Below, piece after piece: positions 1 to 5,223 of a stretch of 8,419 nucleotides of DNA. This DNA is from Planctomycetaceae bacterium. GTDB taxonomy: Bacteria; Planctomycetota; Planctomycetia; Planctomycetales; Planctomycetaceae. Under the pieces are notes generated by a model. It was not told where the DNA came from. It worked only from the letters and a program-made list of their open reading frames with translations, and ran no database searches. The stretch's first letter is position 1. Each line of letters begins with the position of its first letter. The stretch spans positions 1 through 8,419 of the forward strand of contig JAGQQQ010000159.1 of NCBI GenBank assembly GCA_020426125.1, written 5' to 3'. Both the position numbers and the translations under genes were made by a program.

Positions 1-81
1 GAACAACCTTCGCGTGTGTCGGTTCTCCGATTACTCTAAAGAACGATCGACCTCGGACGAATATCGTCCCAGTCCTCCGAT

Positions 82-1779
82 TTGCCGACCCGACGAGCCA
101 TCAATCACGTGCAGCCGTATCCGATCCGTTTTCTCAAGAACCTGAACCGCGGGACCGAAATCGCCACGGTTCTCCTCAACCATGGATTCGGGGATCTTAT
201 TGAGCGACTCGGGCTGCGACCGTATTTGCACTGGGGACGGCGGCTGGTCTCGAAGAAAGCGGCGGAGATTCCCGAATCCCTGACACCCGCCCGGCGTATT
301 CGGTTGGTGCTTCAGGATCTGGGGCCGACCTTTGTGAAATTTGGTCAGGTGTTGAGCACCCGCCCAGACATCATTCCGGGGGACGTGATCGAGGAGCTTT
401 CGCTGCTCCAGGAACAATGCCCGCCGTTTCCCTCGGAGGAAGCCAAGAAGGTCGTCGAAACGGAATTGGGGAAACCAGTCACCGAACTCTACGCGGAGTT
501 TGATGAGAAACCGCTCGCCGCTGGATCACTCGGGCAAGTGCATCGGGCGGTGGGACGAGATGGAACGGAGCTGGCCGTCAAGATTCGTCGTCCGGGAGTG
601 CAGGCGGCCGTTGAAAGTGACTTGGCTTTGCTGCAGGAGTTGGCGCAACTGTTGGAGCGGCATGTCCCCGAGTCTCGGGTCTTTGATCCGGTCGGACTGG
701 TGGCTCAATTCACCCGAACCATCCGTCGGGAGATCAGCTTTCGACGTGAGTCACGGACGATGCGTGAATTTCTCAAAAACTTTGAGAAGGACAATCGCCT
801 TTACATTCCTCGCGTGGTCGAGGATCTCTCGTCGGACTCCGTGATCACGATGGAGTTTATCCGCGGCGTCAAGCCGGACGCGCCGAAGGAGATCGAAAAG
901 TACCACGTGGACACGGCGCGCGTCGCCATCGACGGGGCGACCGTCTTCCTGCGACAGGCGTTCGAGTTTGGCTACTTTCATGGAGACCCCCATCCCGGGA
1001 ATATCCGCATTCGCCCCGACGGCACCATCGCCCTGTTGGATTTTGGAATGGTGGGCTATCTCGATCAGGAGAAACGGGAGCGGATCGTCGACCTGTTTCT
1101 TTGCGTCGCCCGGCATGATGTCGACCGGGCGATGGGCGTGGTCATGGATCTCGGCCAACCGGCGGCCCCTATTGACAAGTCGCTGCTGCAAACGGATATC
1201 CGCGATTTTTTGGATGCCTACTTCGGCGTCCCGCTGGAAAAACTCCGTGTCGCCCAACTGCTCAACGACTTCATCGGCATCCTCTCGAACCACGGCCTCC
1301 GCTGCCCCAGCGATTTGATGCTCCTGATCCGAGCGGTGATCACCTTGGAAGGAGTCGGTCGCCAGCTGGATCCAAAATTCAACCTCGCTTTGACGTTGTC
1401 CCCCTTCATCGAACGACTGATCCGCGAACGCTATTCCGCCCGTAACATCGCGGCGCGGGCGACGGAGGATCTTCGCAAACTCTTGCAGGCGGCCCATGAT
1501 CTTCCGCTCCATCTCGGACGAACGCTTCAGAAAATCAGCGAGGACGACGTCAAGATTCAACTTGAACACCGGGGGCTCGACAAACTAATCGTCGAGTTCG
1601 ACCGTTCGAGCAACCGAATTGTCGTGGGGTTGGTGACGAGTGCCTTAATCGTCGCCACCGCTCTGATCTTGAGAACGGCGGCCGTTCAATCGGTCTGGTT
1701 CGCCCTGCCGCTCTTTATCCTCTCTGGGCTTCTCGGTATCTGGCTTGTGTGGGGAATCCTCCGGAGCGGGCGGCTATAA
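82..1779 (+). CDS. ubiB: UbiB/AarF/ABC1-family atypical protein kinase-like ATPase
   Basis: The family comprises membrane-associated kinase-like ATPases needed for ubiquinone or other prenyl-lipid biosynthesis; which lipid is involved here is not visible. Numbered from TTG at 82, the protein has 565 residues, close to E. coli UbiB. Family landmarks appear in order: KxGQ motif (KFGQ, 86-89), A-rich nucleotide loop (here AAGS, 146-149, followed by LGQVH), the VAIK-type lysine (AVKIRRP, K167), the catalytic segment HGDPHPGN (300-307) and DFG (320-322). Two hydrophobic C-terminal helices (about 513-531 and 537-557) are the usual membrane anchor. The loop carries Gly where the family usually has the third Ala. 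The start is uncertain: GTG at 109 gives 556 residues beginning just before the conserved N-terminal helix, and neither start has a clear ribosome binding site. It is the only plus-strand gene. Its TAA (1777-1779) lies within a 6-bp tail-to-tail overlap with the regulator on the other strand. The family is certain; the physiological substrate is not. Confidence 0.93.
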   Translation: MPTRRAINHVQPYPIRFLKNLNRGTEIATVLLNHGFGDLIERLGLRPYLHWGRRLVSKKAAEIPESLTPARRIRLVLQDLGPTFVKFGQVLSTRPDIIPGDVIEELSLLQEQCPPFPSEEAKKVVETELGKPVTELYAEFDEKPLAAGSLGQVHRAVGRDGTELAVKIRRPGVQAAVESDLALLQELAQLLERHVPESRVFDPVGLVAQFTRTIRREISFRRESRTMREFLKNFEKDNRLYIPRVVEDLSSDSVITMEFIRGVKPDAPKEIEKYHVDTARVAIDGATVFLRQAFEFGYFHGDPHPGNIRIRPDGTIALLDFGMVGYLDQEKRERIVDLFLCVARHDVDRAMGVVMDLGQPAAPIDKSLLQTDIRDFLDAYFGVPLEKLRVAQLLNDFIGILSNHGLRCPSDLMLLIRAVITLEGVGRQLDPKFNLALTLSPFIERLIRERYSARNIAARATEDLRKLLQAAHDLPLHLGRTLQKISEDDVKIQLEHRGLDKLIVEFDRSSNRIVVGLVTSALIVATALILRTAAVQSVWFALPLFILSGLLGIWLVWGILRSGRL

Positions 1780-2697
1780 CGCTGCGCGGTCCCCTCCCGA
1801 AAACAGTTCCGCCGCCGCTTCGGAAATCGCCACCACGCACGGGTGCCGAAGCTTCTTTTCAACGGTGATCGCATAGAAATGTTCGTTCGCCTGGGGGATT
1901 CGACAGAGCAGTTCCAGGGAAAACTGTTCCCGGATTTCCTGTTCGATAGCCATCGGCGCGGGAATCAAGCCAAATCCCGCTTCCGCGAAAACTTTCATGA
2001 GTGCCGTGTCATCAAATTCTCCGACGACTCGGACCGGAATCTCGGATTGAAGCAGCCATTTCTCCATGGAGTTCCGCAGCGTTGTCCCCAAAGCAGGCAA
2101 CAGGATTGGAGCATCTTTTAAGGACTCCGGGAGTCCCAATCGAAATGGGGCGACCTGCTCGGCAGTCCCAAACAGGCCAACCTCGCACTGGCCGAGCGGA
2201 TGGTTAAATGCCCGCACACTCGCGGAGGCGCTGATCGGCGCATCGGACAGCACGACATCCAGTTCATGAGTCGCCAGCATCCCCAGCAGATGGGACTGTG
2301 CTCCTTCGTGGCAGACGAGTTGGATGGCCGGGTCCAGTTCCATGAGCGGACGAAGCAATCGAAACGCGATCAACTTCGGCAGAACCTCAGGAATGCCGAC
2401 ATGAAATCGTGCGGGCCGCCCCGATGCCTCACCTCGCAGTGCTCCGCGAAGTTCTTCGCTAACTGTAAAAATTTCGTTTGCGTAGCGGAGGACTGTCCGG
2501 CCCAAGTCGGTCAGGACCAATTCCCGACCGACCCGGTCGAACAGCTGTCCCCCCAATTGGTTCTCAAGCTTTTTCAGCTGTCCGCTGATTGTCGGCTGCG
2601 CCAGATGGAGCTTCTCGCACGCGGCGCTGATGCTCCCCTCGCGTGCGACCATCCAGAAATACAGCAGATGATGGTAATTCACCCAGTCGGCTGCCAC
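1774..2697 (-). CDS. nhaR: LysR-type transcriptional regulator, NhaR-like
   Basis: This is a 307-residue LysR-type regulator. An N-terminal winged helix-turn-helix occupies about residues 5-63, with the recognition region around AQPTISGQLKKLE (33-45). A periplasmic-binding-protein-like effector domain covers about 97-300. The opening VNYHHLLYFWMVAREGS, the ELDVVLSDAPI segment (145-155) and GEFDDTALMKVF (226-237) closely recall E. coli NhaR, which activates the Na+/H+ antiporter gene nhaA in response to sodium (family knowledge). The GTG at 2697 is preferred because GGGAGGGG lies 5 bases upstream; a GTG at 2739 would add 14 poorly conserved residues and has no such site. It is the last gene of the minus-strand run, 137 bp behind the SbtA gene, and probably regulates that transporter (inference). 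Its TAG (1774-1776) adjoins the UbiB TAA, and the two reading frames overlap by 6 bp. NhaR-like rather than the cyanobacterial CcmR/CmpR type is my judgement from remembered sequences. Confidence 0.9.
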   Translation of the reverse strand: MAADWVNYHHLLYFWMVAREGSISAACEKLHLAQPTISGQLKKLENQLGGQLFDRVGRELVLTDLGRTVLRYANEIFTVSEELRGALRGEASGRPARFHVGIPEVLPKLIAFRLLRPLMELDPAIQLVCHEGAQSHLLGMLATHELDVVLSDAPISASASVRAFNHPLGQCEVGLFGTAEQVAPFRLGLPESLKDAPILLPALGTTLRNSMEKWLLQSEIPVRVVGEFDDTALMKVFAEAGFGLIPAPMAIEQEIREQFSLELLCRIPQANEHFYAITVEKKLRHPCVVAISEAAAELFSGGDRAAL

Positions 2698-2702
2698 GTC
2701 GT

Positions 2703-2710
2703 CCCCTCCC
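2703..2710 (-). promoter_or_regulatory. Ribosome binding site that fixes the start of the NhaR-like gene
   Basis: On the minus strand GGGAGGGG lies 5 bases before GTG at 2697. It is the strongest Shine-Dalgarno match near this gene and favours this start over the GTG at 2739. Confidence 0.75.
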
Positions 2711-2720
2711 GCTGAATTCC

Positions 2721-2738
2721 TGCCGAATCGACTCGGCA
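2721..2738. promoter_or_regulatory. 18-bp near-perfect palindrome upstream of the NhaR-like gene
   Basis: TGCCGA (2721-2726) and TCGGCA (2733-2738) are exact inverted arms, and the central TCGA (2728-2731) is itself symmetric; only one base pair (2727/2732) breaks the symmetry. It lies 23 bp upstream of the chosen GTG, where a LysR-type protein might bind to control its own gene. It could instead be an RNA hairpin. It is not a clean T-N11-A LysR box, so the operator role is a guess. Confidence 0.35.
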
Positions 2739-2784
2739 CATCGTCTCAGTCCACCAACCTGACTCAGGATCTTAGGGGACGAAA

Positions 2785-2810
2785 GGTGGACGGCCAATCT
2801 TGGCACCACC
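2785..2810 (-). other. Hairpin between sbtA and the NhaR-like gene
   Basis: GGTGG (2785-2789) pairs with CCACC (2806-2810), and inside it GCCAA (2793-2797) pairs with TTGGC (2800-2804), interrupted by a small asymmetric bulge. It begins 24 bp beyond the sbtA stop. Only TTT follows the stem on the minus strand, so it is a weak terminator at best. It could reduce expression of the regulator relative to sbtA or stabilise the sbtA message. Confidence 0.45.
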
Positions 2811-2834
2811 GCGTTTCCGTCCCCCGGCCCCTGA

Positions 2835-3824
2835 CTACTGGCCTCCCCAAGCGAACTGGATCAGCATCAGATACATCGGGATTCCCACAACCACGTTAAA
2901 CGGGAATGTGACTCCGAGTGACATCGGCAAATAGATTCCTGGGTTAGCCTCGGGAAGAGCCATTCGCGCTGCCGCAGGCACGGCAATGTAACTGCCGCTT
3001 CCGAGAAGGACGGCCAGGAGCAAGGCGTCTCCAGGAGCCAGACCCATCACCCGGGCAATCGCGATTCCCAATCCCGCATGCAGAACGGCGGCCACAATCG
3101 CGAAGGTCACCAGGAACCCACTTGCTTCGGGCAGTCGTTTCAGACTACGAGCGGCGGTCGTCCCCATGTCCAGGAGGAACAATGTCAGGATTCCCTTGAA
3201 GGGATCGCCCAAAACCGGTTTCATGCTCGTCCACCCTGACGGCCCGGTCAGAAAGCCGATCGCCACGCTTCCCATGAGCAGCACCACCGGACCGCTGGCA
3301 AAGGCTTCGCGAAGCAACTCCGCAGTTGACGTTTTCTCGCGTTCGTCGGCGTTGGCGGCTTTGCGACCGTAATAGCGAGCGAGCAGGACGCCGACGATGA
3401 TCGCGGGGGATTCCATCAGCGCCATCGCAGCGACCATGTGGCCGCTGTAGGGCATGTTCAGACTCTGAAGGACGGCAATCCCGGTGACAAAGGTGACCGC
3501 GCTGATCGATCCGTAGGTGGCCGCGATCGCCGCCGAATTCTGAACGTCAAGTCGGAACCTCAAGATGTAGTAACACCATAAAGGAATCGCCGCCGCCGCC
3601 AGTGCTGCGACCGCGAGTACGCCAGCGACCTGAGCGGTCAGCCCGCTTTCTGCCAGTTCAACGCCACCGTGAAAGCCGATGGCCATCAGCAGGTAGATCG
3701 ACAGGAACTTGGAAATCTGTTCCGGAAGATGGAGATCAGAACGAATCCAGACCGCAACCATTCCCAGGAAAAAAAAGAGGATCGGGGCACTCAGCAGTGT
3801 TTCAGTCAAAGAGACAGCACTCAT
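2835..3824 (-). CDS. sbtA: SbtA-family sodium-dependent bicarbonate symporter
   Basis: This is a 329-residue, highly hydrophobic inner-membrane protein with about ten membrane segments in two halves, joined by a charged cytoplasmic loop (about 152-170, AANADEREKTS region). Recognisable SbtA signatures are YGSISAVTF (104-112) in the first half, GSGSYIAVPAA (275-285), LPEANPGIYL (290-299) and SLGVTFPFNVVVGIP (302-316) in the second. The paired GS-rich and TFPFN stretches are the family's substrate and sodium region. SbtA imports HCO3- together with Na+ and is best known from cyanobacterial carbon-concentrating mechanisms. The ATG at 3824 follows only a weak GGA (3834-3836, 9 bases away). Length fits the family's shorter members. 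It lies 77 bp downstream of the carbonic-anhydrase-like gene and 137 bp upstream of the NhaR-like gene, all on one strand. The 77-bp gap contains the palindrome AAATCGATTT (3863-3872), of unknown role. No PII-like SbtB gene is seen in this window. Confidence 0.92.
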   Translation of the reverse strand: MSAVSLTETLLSAPILFFFLGMVAVWIRSDLHLPEQISKFLSIYLLMAIGFHGGVELAESGLTAQVAGVLAVAALAAAAIPLWCYYILRFRLDVQNSAAIAATYGSISAVTFVTGIAVLQSLNMPYSGHMVAAMALMESPAIIVGVLLARYYGRKAANADEREKTSTAELLREAFASGPVVLLMGSVAIGFLTGPSGWTSMKPVLGDPFKGILTLFLLDMGTTAARSLKRLPEASGFLVTFAIVAAVLHAGLGIAIARVMGLAPGDALLLAVLLGSGSYIAVPAAARMALPEANPGIYLPMSLGVTFPFNVVVGIPMYLMLIQFAWGGQ

Positions 3825-3901
3825 CGGGGATTGTCCAAAGAGATTTCAAGGATCAGCATTCAAAATCGATTTGTGGAGACGCATGTCAGGTGCTCCGATC
3901 G

Positions 3902-4474
3902 TCATCCCGTCATCGCTGGGCTAACGGCCAGGAGGTACTGTCGCGTTGCGATGTCGTATCGCAGCAGCGTTCCGCATTCGGAGAGATAGAACAGGGGAGA
4001 GATCCGCAGGTGCCCGGACTCGATTCGCGGTCCAATTCCCGACTCTTTTGCAAGCCAATCAACTTCCTGGGCGAAGGCCTGTTTGGCGAGAGCGAGTCGC
4101 GATTGGCCCCAGGTCGTACGCGAGAGAATGCTTCCTCGGGTCTGGTCCTCATTGACATCCGATTCGAAGCCCCACGAGAAATGCGACTGGCCACAAAGAA
4201 TTAAGGTCTCGATCCCCAGGTCCAAAACGGCATGCTCTACCGCCTTCCAAGTCGACTCGGGATGCTCGGAGTTCATTCGTGGGCCTGGACTGCGAATCAG
4301 CAACGAGGCTGGTTCGCAGTCCAGGCAGGTCAGGACGTATCGGTCCAGAAACGGATCCGAGCACGCGACGACCATCACTTTCGGAGACTGGCGATTCCCC
4401 AATGCCCTCATCTGCTGGTCCAAAATCTGTGGCCAGGAACAGTTGTCCCTCCGCGTCGCTCTTGTGGAAATCAT
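3902..4474 (-). CDS. Beta-carbonic-anhydrase-like protein lacking the normal zinc ligands
   Basis: This is a 190-residue soluble protein with no signal peptide. The order of motifs follows beta-carbonic anhydrases: VMVVACSD (33-40) matches the segment carrying the first zinc Cys and the Asp; LLIRSPGP (58-65) matches the strand and turn usually read as RN.GN; KAVEHAVLDLGIETLILCG (77-95) matches the helix and strand before the CGHxxCG metal loop; LRISPLFYLSECGTLLRYD (156-174) matches the C-terminal strands. The chemistry is altered. Cys38 and Asp40 remain, but the Arg that pairs with this Asp is Phe42, the zinc His is Gln96 and the second zinc Cys is Phe99 (loop reads CGQSHFSWG). A CxxC (C50, C53) is present. 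Catalysis as a normal carbonic anhydrase is therefore unlikely; a bicarbonate/CO2-sensing or structural partner role for SbtA is my inference. ATG at 4474 is chosen because GGAG lies 6 bases upstream. A TTG at 4555 would add 27 residues from inside the terminator hairpin. The fold assignment is fairly secure, the function open. Confidence 0.82.
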   Translation of the reverse strand: MISTRATRRDNCSWPQILDQQMRALGNRQSPKVMVVACSDPFLDRYVLTCLDCEPASLLIRSPGPRMNSEHPESTWKAVEHAVLDLGIETLILCGQSHFSWGFESDVNEDQTRGSILSRTTWGQSRLALAKQAFAQEVDWLAKESGIGPRIESGHLRISPLFYLSECGTLLRYDIATRQYLLAVSPAMTG

Positions 4475-4480
4475 CGTTTT

Positions 4481-4484
4481 CTCC
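4481..4484 (-). promoter_or_regulatory. Ribosome binding site that fixes the start of the carbonic-anhydrase-like gene
   Basis: On the minus strand GGAG followed by AAAACG precedes ATG at 4474 with 6-base spacing. This supports a 190-residue protein rather than the longer form from TTG at 4555, which would begin within the terminator. Confidence 0.7.
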
Positions 4485-4526
4485 AAATCGAGACCTATGA
4501 GAAAGTTGAACCGCCTGCCACAGCGC

Positions 4527-4577
4527 AAAAAAAAGACCGGACAAACAAGTGCCAAGCACTTGCTCTCCGGTCTTTTT
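4527..4577 (-). terminator. Rho-independent terminator with extended two-part hairpin
   Basis: The arms 4530-4541 and 4566-4577 pair over 12 bp (AAAAAGACCGGA with TCCGGTCTTTTT). Inside, after a small internal loop, 4546-4552 pairs with 4556-4562 (CAAGTGC with GCACTTG) around a 3-base loop. On the minus strand the stem ends in a run of eight T (4534-4527), against five on the plus strand, so it works best for minus-strand transcripts. It would stop read-through from the HlyD-TolC-DUF2294 operon before the carbonic-anhydrase-like gene, whose ATG is only 52 bp further. Some plus-strand activity is possible, but no plus-strand gene needs it. Confidence 0.88.
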
Positions 4578-4624
4578 CAGACGAGCTGTTCACCCGTCGA
4601 ACGGTTCCGATTCAAAAATCACAC

Positions 4625-4649
4625 CGCCGGCGATTCCAGTTCTCCGGCG
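4625..4649 (-). other. GC hairpin followed by a short T-run
   Basis: CGCCGG (4625-4630) pairs with CCGGCG (4644-4649) around a 13-base loop. On the minus strand the stem is followed a few bases later by five T (about 4618-4614), a weak terminator-like arrangement. It may act with the strong terminator about 50 bp further on, or be part of a structured leader. Activity is uncertain. Confidence 0.35.
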
Positions 4650-4687
4650 CTGCTGTCGAGAGTCTAATTTCACATCGGCTGAACACA

Positions 4688-4735
4688 ACGACGTATTTTT
4701 CAGTTCTTTGATTGAAAAAGACGATGTATTGTTTC
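4688..4735. repeat. Short imperfect direct repeat in AT-rich intergenic DNA
   Basis: ACGACGTATT (4688-4697) recurs as ACGATGTATT (4721-4730), start to start 33 bp, each followed by a T-rich run ending in TTTCA or TTTTCA. Between them TTTTTCA (4696-4702) and TGAAAAA (4713-4719) form an inverted repeat. The roughly three-turn spacing would place two copies on one face of the helix, which suits a regulator site, but no binding protein can be named. Confidence 0.35.
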
Positions 4736-4777
4736 ACACCCGATATTGGGAGACGGAAGTGAACCGACACGCTCAGC

Positions 4778-4796
4778 CGGTGCCCTCCGGGCACCG
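4778..4796 (-). other. GC-rich hairpin after the DUF2294 gene
   Basis: CGGTGCCC (4778-4785) and GGGCACCG (4789-4796) form a perfect 8-bp stem with a 3-base loop. It starts 25 bp beyond the DUF2294 stop codon. There is no T-run on either side, so it is not a standard intrinsic terminator; it could protect the 3' end of the transcript or assist termination. Confidence 0.6.
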
Positions 4797-4821
4797 CTTC
4801 TCACCATCCGAGACGTGAACA

Positions 4822-5202
4822 CTAAATCGGTTCTTCGTCCGCGAATCGAATCGGTTCGCCGAGCGTGAAGACGATGATCCGTTCGCCGGTTTTGGTGCTG
4901 ATGTCAGTGTGAAGACTCACGACCGACTTCTTGAGGATGTCGAGAATCACGGCGTCCAACAGGGGACGGCCCTTTTCAATCAGTTCCTGACGCATCTGTT
5001 TGATCAGGTAGCGGCCCCGTTTCTCCGATTCGGATTCGGCAAGTTTGTGCTCAGCGGGAGTGAGGACTCCTTTGAGTCGGACCAGGACCAAATTGTCGAT
5101 GAGGAAGGTCTTGGCATCCAGCGGACCACGTCCCATGTACTCCTTTTCAAAGGAGATAATGGCTTGGCTGATTTCACGTTCTTTGCGTCTTCGCTCATTC
5201 AT
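4822..5202 (-). CDS. DUF2294 / MpsC-like small protein
   Basis: This is a 126-residue soluble, charged protein without signal peptide or membrane segment. It shows the family pattern of DUF2294 (Pfam name from memory: Na+-translocating membrane potential-generating system, MpsC). An N-terminal helix precedes YMGRGP (22-27); then come LVLVRLKGVLTPAE (38-51), a basic helical middle part (RYLIKQMRQELIEKGRP, 64-80) and the hallmark SLHTDISTKTGERIIVFTL (96-114). The family name comes from the S. aureus mpsABC locus, where MpsA and MpsB transport dissolved inorganic carbon; the biochemical role of the DUF2294 part is poorly known. The ATG at 5202 has GGA 8 bases upstream. It starts 21 bp after the TolC-type gene on the same strand and so is probably the last gene of that operon, with a GC-rich hairpin (4778-4796) just beyond its stop. 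The sbtA module lies about 350 bp further on, behind a terminator, so any carbon or sodium link is contextual. Confidence 0.85.
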   Translation of the reverse strand: MNERRRKEREISQAIISFEKEYMGRGPLDAKTFLIDNLVLVRLKGVLTPAEHKLAESESEKRGRYLIKQMRQELIEKGRPLLDAVILDILKKSVVSLHTDISTKTGERIIVFTLGEPIRFADEEPI

Positions 5203-5223
5203 AGAGTTGTTCCGGGGAGCCGG

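Larger units (their letters stand above)
4475..4821. other. 347-bp non-coding region between the DUF2294 and carbonic-anhydrase-like genes
   Basis: No convincing gene is seen on either strand; short open frames here have no ribosome binding site and no recognisable product. The region holds, in minus-strand order, a GC-rich hairpin just after the DUF2294 stop (4778-4796), an AT-rich stretch with a direct repeat and a weak inverted repeat (about 4688-4735), a second GC hairpin (4625-4649), the strong terminator (4527-4577) and a 52-bp leader to the ATG at 4474. A weak sigma-70-like pair on the minus strand (TTGTGT, 16 bases, TAGACT, about 4690-4663) precedes the terminator. If it is the real promoter, the terminator would lie inside the leader. 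No known riboswitch is recognised. Confidence 0.6.

Noticed and set aside
1..81. Promoter of the UbiB gene
   Set aside because: No convincing -35/-10 pair or ribosome binding site could be read in these 81 bases; the promoter may lie upstream of the window.
751..1569. A 272-codon open frame on the minus strand inside the UbiB gene
   Set aside because: It lies fully antisense to a gene with all kinase motifs, its product is charged with no recognisable motif, and it has no supporting ribosome binding site.
3602..4204. A 200-codon plus-strand open frame across the sbtA / carbonic-anhydrase-like junction
   Set aside because: It is antisense to two recognisable proteins, and its translation is Arg/Ser-rich with no domain character.
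4475..4555. N-terminal extension of the carbonic-anhydrase-like protein from TTG at 4555
   Set aside because: The extra 27 codons run through the terminator hairpin, while ATG at 4474 has a good GGAG site at 6 bases.
4535..4557. Sigma-54-like promoter (TTGGCAC then TTGT) on the minus strand before the carbonic-anhydrase-like gene
   Set aside because: The spacing between the GG and the would-be GC is one base short, the -12 element is GT, and the bases are already explained by the terminator stem.
4475..4821. Possible riboswitch in the leader of the sbtA module
   Set aside because: Hairpins exist, but no conserved core of any known class could be recognised.
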